DNA of 64,000 nt from Microbacterium oleivorans (GCF_001691565.1 NZ_MAYO01000003.1:1054001-1118000), one strand, 5' to 3'; shown: positions 1 to 8,879, counted from the first letter of the stretch. The notes: generated from the letters alone by a model not told the origin. Numbers and translations: made by a program.

Positions 1-1059
1 TTCCGGATCGGCCATCGACGCCCCGGCGCTGCCGGCCAGCTCGGTCGTCGAGACGGCGTGCACGAACCCCGACGTGTCGGCATCCGCTCCGATACGGCCG
101 GCGACGACCGCCACCGGCACCGACTGCGATGCCGCGACCGCGCGGACGAAGGCGGGCACCTTTCCCGCCGCGGACTGACCGTCGTACGATCCTTCGCCGG
201 TGATGACGAGGGATGCCGCGGCCACCGCGCCGGCGAGGTCCACGAGCTCGGCGACCCGGCCGGCGCCCGGCACGAGGTCCGCACCCCAGGCGGCGAGCGC
301 GAAGCCCGTACCGCCCGCGGCGCCCGCACCGGGGAGCGACGGATCGGCGCCCGTGGCGTGACGGGCGATGCAGGCGGCGTACCGCTCGAGCACGCCGTCG
401 ACCAGCTCGACGTCGGCGGCGGTGAGACCCTTCTGCGGCCCGAACACCGCCGCCGCACCGGAGGGTCCGGTGAGCGGATTCGTGACGTCGCTGAGGACCG
501 TCACCCCGCCCGCGGGCATCGGACGCACGTGCGTGAGGTCGATCGCCGAGACAGCGGCGAGTCCGCGCGCACCCGCGGGCACGTCCCGCCCGTCGGCGTC
601 GACCATGCGCGCACCGAGCGCACGCAGCATCCCGCTGCCGCCGTCGGTCGAGGCCGACGAACCGATGCCGAGGACGAGTCGGGTGACACCGGCGTCGAGC
701 GCCGCCGCGATCGCCTGCCCGAATCCCGTCGTATCGGCATCCCACGGCAGTCGGTCCTCGCCGAGGAGTTCGATGCCGCTCGTCGAGGCGAGTTCCACGA
801 CGCCCGTGCCGTCCGGCAGGAGAAGCCACGACGCGTCGACGGCGGTGCCGCGGGGCCCGCGGACCCGCACCGGCTGCCGCTCGGCACCGGGGACGGCGGC
901 GGCGAAGGCGTCGAGCGTGCCCTCTCCCCCGTCCGCCATCGGCCGCAGGACGAGGTCCGCTGCGGGGTCCACCTCGCGCCACCCGGCCGCGACGGCTGCC
1001 GATGCGGCGGCAGCGGCGACCGAGCCCTTGAAGCTGTCGAGCGCGACGACGATGGTCAT
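1..1059 (-). CDS. glxK: Glycerate kinase (glycerate 2-kinase, GlxK/GarK family), 3' end cut by window
   Basis: Phosphorylates glycerate in the cytoplasm, feeding three-carbon acids from sugar-acid breakdown into lower glycolysis. The frame opens with ATG at 1059 and stays open to base 1. The N-terminus MTIVVALDSFKGS and the motif MADGGEGT (residues 41-48) are family hallmarks, and a glycine-rich stretch GSSASTDGGSGMLRALG is readable from bases near 600-670. The last visible residues (AGSAGASMADPE) resemble the family's C-terminal end, so probably only a few tens of residues are missing. The start overlaps the stop of the upstream LacI gene by ATGA, so it is the most distal visible gene of the minus-strand operon. 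Placement suggests that this operon's pathway yields glycerate. Family assignment is secure; the exact phosphorylation position is not readable. Confidence 0.93.
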   Translation of the reverse strand, partial: MTIVVALDSFKGSVAAAAASAAVAAGWREVDPAADLVLRPMADGGEGTLDAFAAAVPGAERQPVRVRGPRGTAVDASWLLLPDGTGVVELASTSGIELLGEDRLPWDADTTGFGQAIAAALDAGVTRLVLGIGSSASTDGGSGMLRALGARMVDADGRDVPAGARGLAAVSAIDLTHVRPMPAGGVTVLSDVTNPLTGPSGAAAVFGPQKGLTAADVELVDGVLERYAACIARHATGADPSLPGAGAAGGTGFALAAWGADLVPGAGRVAELVDLAGAVAAASLVITGEGSYDGQSAAGKVPAFVRAVAASQSVPVAVVAGRIGADADTSGFVHAVSTTELAGSAGASMADPE

Positions 1060-2099
1060 GCGCGCGGCGGGGTGCTCTCGCGCAGCAGCACATCGAGTTT
1101 CAGGTCGTCGGGGTGCGGCTCCCACTCGGCGTCCGTCGCCGCGCGGAAGGCCTGGTACCCGACCTCCTCGAGCGGGACGCGGACGGTCGTGAGGGCCGGG
1201 GTCACGTCGCGGCTGGTGGGGATGTCGTCGAACCCTGCGAGCGCGATGTCCGCGCCCGCCACCCGTCCGGCGGCACGGATCGCCGTCAGCGCGCCGATCG
1301 CGACGACGTCGCTGATGCCGAAGACGACGGTGCCGGTCTCGACGCCGTCTTCGAGTGCGCGCGTCATCGCCTCGTAGCCGGCCTCGCGGGTGAACCCGCG
1401 ACGGTAGATGCGCGGCTGCGTCCCGCCGGCGCCGACGAACCCGGCGGTGAAGCCGTCGACACGGGAGTCGCTCGTCGCGGTCCCCTCTTCCGCCGCGAGG
1501 ACGACGGCGTCACGGTACCCGCGCTCGACGAGCGATCGGCCGAGCGCCTCGGCGCCGCTGCGGTTGTCGAGGACCAGCGAGCGCACACTGCCTGCGCCAG
1601 GTCCGAGCGCGACCACTTGGCCGCCCATCGCGCCGAGCAGGTCGAGCTCGCGGGTCAGGTCGGGATCGGGCCCCGACGACGTGCGGGACGCGGCGAGGAT
1701 CAGCCCGCGCGGCCGCTGACCGCGCAGAGCCCGGACGAGTCGCACCTCACGTTCTACGTCGCGCTCGGTGATCGCGACCGTCACGACGAGACCGGCCTCA
1801 TCGGCGCCGCGGGCGACACCCGAGGCGATGAGCCCGAAGTACGGGTCCGCGATGTCGGCGACGAGCAGCGCGATGATCGCCGACGTTCCGCGGGCGGTCG
1901 CCTGCGCCGACAGGTTGGCGGTGTACCCGAGGCGGGCAGCGGCTTCCTGGACCCGCTCCCGGTACGAGTCCGCGACCTTCCGCGTCGATCCGTTCAGAGC
2001 GCGCGACGCGGTGGCGAGCGACACGCCCGCCTCGCGCGCGACATCGTCGAGGGTGACCGCGCCCGTGGGTGCGACTCGACGCAGGGTGCGGTCCGTCAT
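1056..2099 (-). CDS. LacI-family transcriptional regulator
   Basis: 347 residues. A LacI helix-turn-helix lies at about residues 15-36 (VTLDDVAREAGVSLATASRA), followed by the hinge helix and a periplasmic-binding-like effector domain ending in the typical FDDIPTSRDVTPALTT segment. It probably senses a sugar or sugar acid and represses the neighbouring operons. ATG at 2099 is preceded not by a Shine-Dalgarno but by TAGACT seven bases upstream, so it is probably also made as a leaderless transcript from its own promoter. It lies 45 bp behind the isomerase gene and overlaps the glycerate kinase start by 4 bp. The AAGCGCTT-type palindromes upstream of this operon and its divergent partner are plausible targets, but there are three LacI proteins in the window and their sites cannot be told apart by eye. 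Confidence 0.93.
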   Translation of the reverse strand: MTDRTLRRVAPTGAVTLDDVAREAGVSLATASRALNGSTRKVADSYRERVQEAAARLGYTANLSAQATARGTSAIIALLVADIADPYFGLIASGVARGADEAGLVVTVAITERDVEREVRLVRALRGQRPRGLILAASRTSSGPDPDLTRELDLLGAMGGQVVALGPGAGSVRSLVLDNRSGAEALGRSLVERGYRDAVVLAAEEGTATSDSRVDGFTAGFVGAGGTQPRIYRRGFTREAGYEAMTRALEDGVETGTVVFGISDVVAIGALTAIRAAGRVAGADIALAGFDDIPTSRDVTPALTTVRVPLEEVGYQAFRAATDAEWEPHPDDLKLDVLLRESTPPRA

Positions 2100-2106
2100 G
2101 GTGCGC

Positions 2107-2112
2107 AGTCTA
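2107..2112 (-). promoter_or_regulatory. Probable -10 box of leaderless LacI gene
   Basis: TAGACT on the minus strand, with its last base seven bases before the A of the LacI ATG at 2099. This spacing places the transcription start at the start codon itself. No ribosome binding site is present. The -35 region is weak, so the call rests on the -10 box and the missing SD. Confidence 0.45.
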
Positions 2113-2144
2113 CGGGCGGGGGTGCGAGCGGCACGGGAGGAACG

Positions 2145-3017
2145 TCATCGAGCGCCGAGGAAGGGCGACACGGATGCCGCGAACCCCTCGACCGTCCGTC
2201 GCACCGCCTCGAGCGGCTCGGTGGCCCACACGTCGGCGTTGAAGATCTCGACCTCGACGTCGCCCGCGTAGCCGGTGTCGGCGACCGCACGGGTGAGCCC
2301 CGCCAGGTCGATCACGCCGTCGCCCGGGTAGTGGCGGCCGAGGAGGACGTCGGCGGGGAGCGGCGTCTTCCAATCGCACACCTGGTACGTGGCGATGCGT
2401 CCTTCGCGGCCGGCGCGCTCGATCGAGTCGAGAACGTCCGGGTCCCAGAAGATGTGGAAGGTGTCGACGGCGACACCCACGACGGACGGGTCGAAGCCCG
2501 ACGCCAGGTCGAGCGCCTGCCCGAGAGTGGAGACGACGCACCGGTCGGTGGCGTACATCGGGTGCAGCGGCTCGATGGCGAGGGTGACCCCGGCCTCGGC
2601 GGCGTGCGGAGCGAGCTCGCCCAGGGCGTCGCGCACCCGCTCACGGGCTCCGACCAGGTCGCGCGAGCCTTCGGGGAGCCCGCCGGCGACGAGCACGAGC
2701 ACGGCCTCCGAACCGGGCGCTCCGGCGGCGGCGAGCGTCGCCGCCTCATCGATGGCGACGAGGTTGTCGTCGATCGAGGCGCGTCGCGCCGGTCCCTCGG
2801 GCATGGTGAAGAAGCCGGACCGGCAGTGCGTCGAGAACCGCAGACCCGAATCGGCCAGCATCGAGGCGGCCGTCGCGAGACCGACCTCCTGCACGGGCTC
2901 CCGCCACAGGCCGATGGACTGCACGCCCGCCTCGGCCGTCACGCGGAGCGCGGTCGCGAGGTCTGCGTGCTTGATCGTGCCCTGGTTGATCGACAGGCGC
3001 GGGTCGACGGCGCTCAC
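2145..3017 (-). CDS. Sugar phosphate isomerase/epimerase-like TIM-barrel protein
   Basis: 290 residues, xylose-isomerase-like TIM barrel (AP endonuclease 2 superfamily). Family-type metal-site segments are visible: IEPLHPMYATDR (Glu and His) and VDTFHIFWDPD (Asp and His). The frame is open from 3053, but GTG at 3017 forms a GTGA overlap with the upstream DUF993 gene stop at 3014-3016, which decides the start. Members of this family isomerise or epimerise sugars and, with Gfo/Idh/MocA oxidoreductases, can act in keto-sugar or cyclitol pathways. Here it sits between a Gfo/Idh/MocA plus DUF993 pair and a LacI plus glycerate kinase pair. The substrate is not readable from sequence. Confidence 0.88.
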   Translation of the reverse strand: MSAVDPRLSINQGTIKHADLATALRVTAEAGVQSIGLWREPVQEVGLATAASMLADSGLRFSTHCRSGFFTMPEGPARRASIDDNLVAIDEAATLAAAGAPGSEAVLVLVAGGLPEGSRDLVGARERVRDALGELAPHAAEAGVTLAIEPLHPMYATDRCVVSTLGQALDLASGFDPSVVGVAVDTFHIFWDPDVLDSIERAGREGRIATYQVCDWKTPLPADVLLGRHYPGDGVIDLAGLTRAVADTGYAGDVEVEIFNADVWATEPLEAVRRTVEGFAASVSPFLGAR

Positions 3018-4216
3018 GCGTCGAGACCGTTCATTCGCAGCATCCCGTTCCACCGCTCCGCGGCGAGCTCGGGGCGCTCGAAGGCCTTCGCCTCGTTCGC
3101 GAGCTCGACGATCCGGGACAGGTGCGGCAGGCTGCGCGCGGAGTGCAGCCCGCCCACCATCTGGAAGGCGGGCTGGTGCCCGTTGAGCCAGGCGAGGAAC
3201 GCGACGCCCGTCTTGTAGTAGAACGTCGGCGCGGCGAACACCTGGCGCGACAGTGCCTCGGTCGGGGCGAGCACCTCCAGGTAGCGCGCCGGGTCGCCGG
3301 CGTCGAGCGCCTGGATAGCCGCGGAGGCGACCGGCGTCAGCGCGGCGAAAGCACCGAGCAGCGCGTCGGAGTGCTGACGAGCGGATGCCGGGTCCCGCGT
3401 CGGCTGCGGAGCGTCGGGCACATCCGCACCGCCGATGAGGCCGACGTAGTTGAAGTCGTCACCCGTGAACATGCGGACGGACTCCGGCAGGCGCTCGCGC
3501 ACGGACACCTCGGAGGCCGCGTCGAGCAGGCTCATCTTGACGCCCGCGACCTTGTCGACGTTCGCCTCGATGACATCGAGCAGCACGGCCGACGCCGTCT
3601 GCCAGTCGGCTGCGCCGAAGTACCCCGCGAGCTGCGGGTCGAAGGCGGTACCGAGCCAGTGCAGCACGACCGGCGTCGTCGCCCGCGACAGCACCGCGTC
3701 GTAGACGCGCCGGTAGTCGTCGGCGCTTTCGGCGACGCGGGCGAGGTGGCGCGAGGCCATGAGGACGGGACCCGCCCCCTGCTCCTCGGTGAAGTGGAGC
3801 TGCTCGAGGTAGGCCGAGATGACCTCGTCGAGCGTGATCCGCTCCTCGTCGATGTGATCGGTGTTCACACCGACGGCGACGGAGCCACCCTCCTCACGGG
3901 CGACCTCGGCGGAGCGCGAGATCAGCTCGCGGGTGGCCGCGGCATCCAGTCCCATGTTCCGCTGCGCCGTGTCCATGGCGTCGGCGACGCCGAGACCCCA
4001 CGAGTAGACGTTGCGGCGGAAGTCGAGGGTGGCATCCCAATCGATGTCGGCCGGCTGACCCGGGGTGTTGTCGGCGTGCGTCTTCGGCACGACGTGGGCG
4101 GCCGCGTACGCGACACGGCTGCGCAGCGGCCCCCCGGGGCGGGTGTATCCGGAGGTGTCGACGAGGGGGACGCGGCGGAGTGCGCCGTCCCCCGAGAGCA
4201 GGGTGAGGTCGGTCAT
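3014..4216 (-). CDS. DUF993 family protein (dihydrodipicolinate-synthase-like aldolase)
   Basis: 400 residues, resembling the DUF993 family, which databases label dihydrodipicolinate-synthase-like. Features include VPKTHADNTPGQPADIDWD near residues 44-62, a barrel with KVAGVKMSLLDA (a Lys at the place of the Schiff-base lysine in class I aldolases), MFTGDDFNYVGLIGG, and a C-terminal MVGGLHSARSL segment. It most likely cleaves or dehydrates a keto sugar acid. ATG at 4216 lies 3 bp downstream of the Gfo/Idh/MocA stop codon, and the end overlaps the isomerase start by 4 bp, so the three are translationally coupled. The family is mostly uncharacterised, so the reaction here is inference. Confidence 0.85.
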   Translation of the reverse strand: MTDLTLLSGDGALRRVPLVDTSGYTRPGGPLRSRVAYAAAHVVPKTHADNTPGQPADIDWDATLDFRRNVYSWGLGVADAMDTAQRNMGLDAAATRELISRSAEVAREEGGSVAVGVNTDHIDEERITLDEVISAYLEQLHFTEEQGAGPVLMASRHLARVAESADDYRRVYDAVLSRATTPVVLHWLGTAFDPQLAGYFGAADWQTASAVLLDVIEANVDKVAGVKMSLLDAASEVSVRERLPESVRMFTGDDFNYVGLIGGADVPDAPQPTRDPASARQHSDALLGAFAALTPVASAAIQALDAGDPARYLEVLAPTEALSRQVFAAPTFYYKTGVAFLAWLNGHQPAFQMVGGLHSARSLPHLSRIVELANEAKAFERPELAAERWNGMLRMNGLDA

Positions 4217-4219
4217 CGA

Positions 4220-5425
4220 TCAGTCCAGCGACAGCGCGTCGAGCTCGATCTTGCGGCCCTCGCGGCTGGAGCGGAGCCCCGCCTCGGCGAGCTGCACGCC
4301 GCGGGCGCCGGCGAGGAGGTCGAACTCGTAGTCCGTTCCCTCGACGTACGAGATGAGGAACTCCTCCCACTGCTGACGGAAACCGTTCATGAAGACGTCG
4401 TTCACCGGCACGTTCTGCCAGTCGGCGTCGTAGTCGTGGGTGTCCTCGAGGTCGGGGTTCCACACCGGCTTGGGGGTGGCGTTGCGGGGCTGGATCTTGG
4501 CGCCGAAGAGGCCCACCACGGCGGAGCCGTGCGTGCCGTCGACATGGAACTCGACGAGCTCGTCGCGGTTCACGCGGACCGTCCAGGAGGAGTTGATCTG
4601 GGCGACGACGCCGCCCTCGAGCTCGAACACACCGTAGGCGGCGTCCTCGGCGGTCGCGGTGTAGTGCTCGCCCTTCTCGTCCCAGCGGTCGGCGATGTGC
4701 ACGGCGGCCTGGGCGTAGACGGAGTTGACGCCGCCGAAGAGGTTCTCGAGCACGTAGTTCCAGTGCGGGAACATGTCGACGATGATGCCGCCGCCGTCTT
4801 CGGCGCGGTAGTTCCACGAGGGACGCTGCGCGGGCTGCCAGTCGCCCTCGAACACCCAGTAGCCGAACTCGCCGCGGACCGACAGGATGCGGCCGAAGAA
4901 GCCCGAGTCGATGAGACGCTTCAGCTTCTGGAGGCCCGGCAGGTAGAGCTTGTCGTGGACGACGCCCGTCTTGACGCCGGCCTCGGCGGCGAGCTTCGCG
5001 AGCTCGAGAGCCTCTTCGAGCGACTCGGCGGTCGGCTTCTCGGTGTAGATGGTCTTGCCGGCCGCGATCGCCTTGCGCAGTGCTGTGGCGCGGGCCTTCG
5101 TCACGAGGAAGTCGGCGTAGATCTCCCAGCGGGGGTCTGCCAGAGCGGCATCCAGATCGGTCGTGTAGTCCTCGACGCCGTGCTTCGCGGCGAGCTCGGC
5201 GAGCTTGGCCTCGCTGCGGCCGACGAGCAGCGGCTTGACGGTGACCTTCGACCCGTCGGGCAGCTCGATGCCGCCCTGCTCGCGGATCGCGAGGATCGAA
5301 CGCACGAGGTGCTGGCGGTAGCCCATGCGGCCCGAGACGCCGTTCATGATGATGCCGATCTCGCGGACGGCGGGGGCGGCGGGAGCAGCCGCGGGAGCGG
5401 GTGCGGTGATGGTCGTCTCTGACAC
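4220..5425 (-). CDS. Gfo/Idh/MocA-family NAD(P)-dependent oxidoreductase
   Basis: 401 residues. After an Ala/Pro-rich N-terminal tail, a Rossmann motif IGIIMNGVSGRMG starts near residue 23, and the family signature YTEKPT follows at about 128-132 (EKP at 129-131), with the C-terminal alpha/beta substrate domain after it. The frame is open from 5518, but GTG at 5425 follows AAGGAC at good spacing, while longer starts would put the operator and promoter inside the gene. It is the first gene of the minus-strand operon and probably oxidises a sugar or cyclitol before the DUF993 and isomerase steps. It is divergent from the ABC importer at 5755 across a shared control region with two LacI-type operators. 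Confidence 0.92.
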   Translation of the reverse strand: MSETTITAPAPAAAPAAPAVREIGIIMNGVSGRMGYRQHLVRSILAIREQGGIELPDGSKVTVKPLLVGRSEAKLAELAAKHGVEDYTTDLDAALADPRWEIYADFLVTKARATALRKAIAAGKTIYTEKPTAESLEEALELAKLAAEAGVKTGVVHDKLYLPGLQKLKRLIDSGFFGRILSVRGEFGYWVFEGDWQPAQRPSWNYRAEDGGGIIVDMFPHWNYVLENLFGGVNSVYAQAAVHIADRWDEKGEHYTATAEDAAYGVFELEGGVVAQINSSWTVRVNRDELVEFHVDGTHGSAVVGLFGAKIQPRNATPKPVWNPDLEDTHDYDADWQNVPVNDVFMNGFRQQWEEFLISYVEGTDYEFDLLAGARGVQLAEAGLRSSREGRKIELDALSLD

Positions 5426-5490
5426 GGTGTGGTCCTTGTCTCTTCTCACGTACGGTGCCGGCGCGGTCGTTCGACAGCGACCACGGCAAT

Positions 5491-5537
5491 GGGTAAGCGC
5501 TTTCCCCCAGTGTGGCATCGGCCCGGCGATTGCGCAA
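5491..5537 (-). promoter_or_regulatory. Promoter and LacI-type operator of the Gfo/DUF993 operon
   Basis: On the minus strand TTGCGC (5537-5532) and CACACT (5514-5509) are separated by 17 bases. Immediately downstream, at the expected start site, lies the palindrome GGGTAAGCGCTTTCCCCC (5491-5508, plus-strand reading), with an AAGCGCTT core typical of LacI/CcpA-type operators. This arrangement fits repression in the absence of sugar. Confidence 0.7.
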
Positions 5538-5620
5538 CAACCGCGTGATTCGTGCGAACAGCGCGGTCCGGGCGATCATGGACGAGGCAGTTGTCGCAAA
5601 GACGTTACATATCCGACACA

Positions 5621-5658
5621 GGTAAGCGCTTGCCGTCGCGAGTGTCCCCGGTTACCGT
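5621..5658 (+). promoter_or_regulatory. Promoter and overlapping LacI-type operator of first ABC importer
   Basis: GGTAAGCGCTTGCC (5621-5634) overlaps a -35 box TTGCCG (5630-5635). TACCGT (5653-5658) follows after a 17-base spacer. Operator over the -35 box is a classic repression layout. Confidence 0.7.
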
Positions 5659-5754
5659 ATGAGCACCCCTTGTCATGACATGCCGACAAATGCTCAGCAC
5701 ACCCGCTCATGACTCACCCCGCGCTCATCGAGGAGCGCATGCGAAGGAGAAGCA

Positions 5755-7020
5755 GTGAAGAGTTCCCGCACCATCCGGTCCGCCGCCGTCATCGCCGCCG
5801 CGGTGGGCGCACTCGTCCTCGCCGGCTGCTCGTCATCGCCCGGTGGCGACAGCAAGGACGTCACCCTCGAGTTCGTGCAGTCCGGTGACGCCGCCCAGGG
5901 TGGCGGCTACGCCATGCTGGCCAAGAAGTACGAGAAGGAGACCGGCGTCAAGGTCAAGGTCGTCGAGGTTCCGAGCGACGACCTCCGCACGCGCCTCCGC
6001 ACCGCATCGCAGGCCAACGACCTCCCCGCCCTCGCCGCGGCACCCGACGCCGACCCGGCGTGGACCAGCCGAATGCTGGACCTGACCGACATCGCCGAGG
6101 ACGCCAAAGTCCTCCCGGCGCTGCGCGTCGAGGACCCCGAGGACGGCAAGGTCAAGGCACTCCCGACGACCCTCACAGGCGTCGGCATGTTCCTGAACAA
6201 GACCCTCTGGGACAAGGCCGGCGTCGAGTTCCCGACCTCGCTCGACCAGAAGTGGACCTGGGACGAGTACGTCCAGAAGGCCACCGAGGTCGTCGACAAG
6301 ACGGATGCCGAGTACGGCGCCGTCATGGACAGCTCGGCGCACCGTCTGCGCGCCTTCATGTTCGAGTTCGGCAGCCAGGGCGTCACCGAGCAGGCTGACG
6401 GCACCTGGGCACTGGACGCCGAGGGCGAGAAGGCCCTCGAGTACTTCAAGAAGCTGAACGACGACGGCTTCATGCCGAAGGCCGTTTGGGCTGCCGGCGA
6501 CGACCCCAGCGCCACCTTCAAGAGCGGCCGCGTCGCCGGGTACATGTCGGGTGTCTGGCAGATCGCCGACTTCCAGGCCAACATCAAGGACTTCGAGTGG
6601 GTCTCGGTCCCGCTGCCGCAGCAGCCGGTCCGCTCCACCAACTACGGTGCCGCCTCCTGGATCGTCGCCTACGACGGCACGGGCGTCGAGAAGCAGACCC
6701 TCGACTTCGTGAAGTGGATGTACCAGCCGGAGAACTACAAGGAGTACTGCGAGATCTCGGGCTGCCTCCCCGCAGTCGAGGACGTCGACATCACGTACGC
6801 GAAGGACGCCTACGCGTTCGACCTGTACAACGGTGAGATCGCCGAGTCCCCCGAGATCGCTGCGCGTCAGACCGTCGACGGGCTGAAGAACAGCTACACC
6901 GGTCTCGCGATCGACAGTGAGCCGCTGAAGGACGAGACGATCAAGTACCTCAACGGCGAGCAGACGCTCGAGCAGACCGTGAAGGCCATCGACACGGTCT
7001 CCACCGAACAGATGAAGTAA
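5755..7020 (+). CDS. Sugar ABC transporter substrate-binding lipoprotein
   Basis: 421 residues, family 1 extracellular solute-binding protein. An N-terminal lipoprotein signal ends in VLAGC with Cys25 as the lipidated residue, followed by a Ser/Gly linker and a two-lobed binding fold. The GTG start at 5755 has GAAGGAGA upstream. It captures a sugar or oligosaccharide outside the membrane and delivers it to the permeases at 7042 and 7986. No ATPase gene is linked; such importers usually share an MsiK-type ATPase encoded elsewhere. The nature of the cargo is inferred from the downstream GH38 enzyme as a mannose- or rhamnose-type glycoside, but this is not proven. Confidence 0.95.
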   Translation: MKSSRTIRSAAVIAAAVGALVLAGCSSSPGGDSKDVTLEFVQSGDAAQGGGYAMLAKKYEKETGVKVKVVEVPSDDLRTRLRTASQANDLPALAAAPDADPAWTSRMLDLTDIAEDAKVLPALRVEDPEDGKVKALPTTLTGVGMFLNKTLWDKAGVEFPTSLDQKWTWDEYVQKATEVVDKTDAEYGAVMDSSAHRLRAFMFEFGSQGVTEQADGTWALDAEGEKALEYFKKLNDDGFMPKAVWAAGDDPSATFKSGRVAGYMSGVWQIADFQANIKDFEWVSVPLPQQPVRSTNYGAASWIVAYDGTGVEKQTLDFVKWMYQPENYKEYCEISGCLPAVEDVDITYAKDAYAFDLYNGEIAESPEIAARQTVDGLKNSYTGLAIDSEPLKDETIKYLNGEQTLEQTVKAIDTVSTEQMK

Positions 7021-7041
7021 CCCCCCAGGGACCACATTCGC

Positions 7042-7992
7042 ATGACTGCAACCATCACGCCGGACGCCTCCGCCCCCACGGCGGGGGCGCCCGGCGCGCC
7101 CTCCCTCCGCCGCAAGCGCGCTTTCGGCCGGTACCGGATGGCGCCGTTCCTCTTCACCGTCGTCACCGCCGCCCTGTTCGCACTGTTCTTCCTGTGGCCG
7201 GGCGTGCTCGGCCTGTCGTACTCGCTGACGGACTTCCGCGGGTGGGGCGACGCGAACTTCGTCGGACTCGACAACTACGGCAAGCTTCTCGGCGACCCGG
7301 ACTTCTATTCGGCCCTCGGACGCACCTTCGTCTTCGCACTGTTCTCGGTGCCCCTCAGCTACGCCCTCTCCCTGGGCATGGCCGTCGCCATCAATGCGGC
7401 GCACGCCCGCGGCAAGACGGCGGCGCGCATCATCTTCTTCCTCCCGTGGCTCGTCTCGCCGATCGTGACCGGCGTCATCTGGCGCTGGATGTTCGGCGAG
7501 AGCTTCGGCTTCGTCAACTTCGTGATCGCCATGTTCGGCGGCGGGCGGGTGCCCTGGTCCTCGAACGCCGACCTGTCGCTGCTCGTCGTGATCCTGGCGT
7601 CCTCGTGGGCCGGCGCAGCGTTCAACATGCTGCTGTTCGTCGCCGCCCTCAACAACGTCCCGAAGTCGTACTACGAGGCGGCCGAACTCGACGGCGCGAA
7701 CGGCTGGCAGCGCTTCCGCAGCATCACGCTGCCGTCCATCGCCCCGACCTCCGTCCTGGTGATCCTGCTGTCGACGCTCGGGCACATGAAGGAGTTCGCA
7801 CTCGTCCAGTCGCTCAACGGCGGCGGTCCCGGAACGCAGAACCGGCTGATCGTCCAGTACATCTACGAGACCGGCTTCAAGCAGTCCGAGATCGGCTACG
7901 CCAGCGCGGCGTCGATGGTCCTCCTGGTGATCCTCATGGTCATCGCGATCATCCAGCTGCGCATCAGCCGGAGGAGCAACAACTCATGGTGA
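7042..7992 (+). CDS. Sugar ABC transporter permease (MalF/UgpA type)
   Basis: 316 residues with a basic, Ala/Pro-rich cytoplasmic N-terminus and about six membrane helices. The permease EAA loop, which contacts the ATPase, reads EAAELDGANGWQRFRSITLP at about residues 212-231. ATG at 7042 lies 21 bp after the binding-protein stop, with CAGGGACC upstream. Its last codons overlap the next permease by 7 bp. It forms the membrane channel together with the 7986 product. Confidence 0.95.
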   Translation: MTATITPDASAPTAGAPGAPSLRRKRAFGRYRMAPFLFTVVTAALFALFFLWPGVLGLSYSLTDFRGWGDANFVGLDNYGKLLGDPDFYSALGRTFVFALFSVPLSYALSLGMAVAINAAHARGKTAARIIFFLPWLVSPIVTGVIWRWMFGESFGFVNFVIAMFGGGRVPWSSNADLSLLVVILASSWAGAAFNMLLFVAALNNVPKSYYEAAELDGANGWQRFRSITLPSIAPTSVLVILLSTLGHMKEFALVQSLNGGGPGTQNRLIVQYIYETGFKQSEIGYASAASMVLLVILMVIAIIQLRISRRSNNSW

Positions 7993-8879
7993 CCACCTAC
8001 GCCATCACCGTCCCCGACGAGAAGAAGCGGGAACGCTTCGAGCGTCGCCGCCGATCGAAGAACCTCCGCCGCCGTGCCGTGCTGCCGACCACCATGCTGT
8101 GGGTGCTGGCGCTTCTCATGCTGTTCCCCCTGGCATGGTTCCTGCTGTCGTCGTTCAAGCCCGGCAGCGAACTGTTCAGCTACCCGCTGTCCTTCTTCCC
8201 CAAGGAATGGACGCTCGGCGGCTACGAAGCGGCGCTCGAGCGCATCGACTTCGCGCGCTACTTCTTGAACACGGCGATCGTCGCGACGGTCTCGACGGTC
8301 CTCACCGTCTTCCTCTGCGCAACGACCGGCTACGCGCTGGCGAAGTACAAGAACCCGTGGCTGAGCGTTCTCGGGCTCTTCATCCTGTCGATGACGATGC
8401 TGCCGGGCGAGGTCATCCTCAACCCGATGTTCATCGTCATCCGCGACCTCGGGCTCTACAACCAGCTCGCCGGTGTGATCATCCCCTCGATCGTCACCCC
8501 GACCGGTGTGTTCATGTTCCGCCAGTTCTTCATCACGATCCCCGATGAGCTCATGCAGGCGGCGCGCATCGACGGTGCGAGCGAGTACGGCATCTTCTTC
8601 CGGATCATGCTGCCGCTGGCCCGTCCGATCGCACTCACGCTGGCGATCATGTCCTTCCAGTGGCGCTGGAACGACTACATCTTCCCGCTCATCATCCTGG
8701 GCAACCCCGACCAGTTCACACTCCAGATCGCGTTGCGCGCCCTCGTCGGTGCGGAGAACATCGAGTGGACGATCCTCCTGGCGGCATCCGTGCTGTCGAT
8801 GATCCCGCTCGTCGCGCTCTACCTCGTGTTCCAGAAGTACGTGACCTCCTCGAACATCAACGCAGGACTCAAGGACTGA
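7986..8879 (+). CDS. Sugar ABC transporter permease (MalG/UgpE type)
   Basis: 297 residues. A strongly basic N-terminus (KKRERFERRRRSKNLRRR) precedes the first membrane helix. The EAA-type loop reads QAARIDGASEYGIFFRIMLP, and the C-terminus ends in the short tail common to MalG-type permeases. ATG at 7986 overlaps the previous gene by 7 bp and has GGAGGAGCAAC-like SD sequence inside it. Although the frame is open further upstream, that stretch is the shadow of the first permease. Its stop TGA shares one base with the next start (TGATG). Confidence 0.94.
   Translation: MVTTYAITVPDEKKRERFERRRRSKNLRRRAVLPTTMLWVLALLMLFPLAWFLLSSFKPGSELFSYPLSFFPKEWTLGGYEAALERIDFARYFLNTAIVATVSTVLTVFLCATTGYALAKYKNPWLSVLGLFILSMTMLPGEVILNPMFIVIRDLGLYNQLAGVIIPSIVTPTGVFMFRQFFITIPDELMQAARIDGASEYGIFFRIMLPLARPIALTLAIMSFQWRWNDYIFPLIILGNPDQFTLQIALRALVGAENIEWTILLAASVLSMIPLVALYLVFQKYVTSSNINAGLKD

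Larger units (their letters stand above)
5426..5754. other. Divergent control region between Gfo operon and ABC importer operon
   Basis: No gene is seen here. The stretch holds a minus-strand promoter with an operator at its start site, and a plus-strand promoter with an operator overlapping its -35 box (entered separately). The rest is a leader of about 90 bases before the binding-protein GTG at 5755, which has GAAGGAGA as its ribosome binding site. Confidence 0.8.

Noticed and set aside
58..3218. Long plus-strand open frames over the glycerate kinase, LacI and isomerase genes
   Set aside because: They are Arg/Gly/Asp-rich shadows produced by high GC; the minus-strand frames encode recognisable enzymes with overlapping starts and stops.
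3122..5422. A 766-residue plus-strand frame opposite DUF993 and Gfo/Idh/MocA
   Set aside because: Composition is typical of an antisense shadow and no motif is present; the opposite strand has clear family motifs and operon overlaps.
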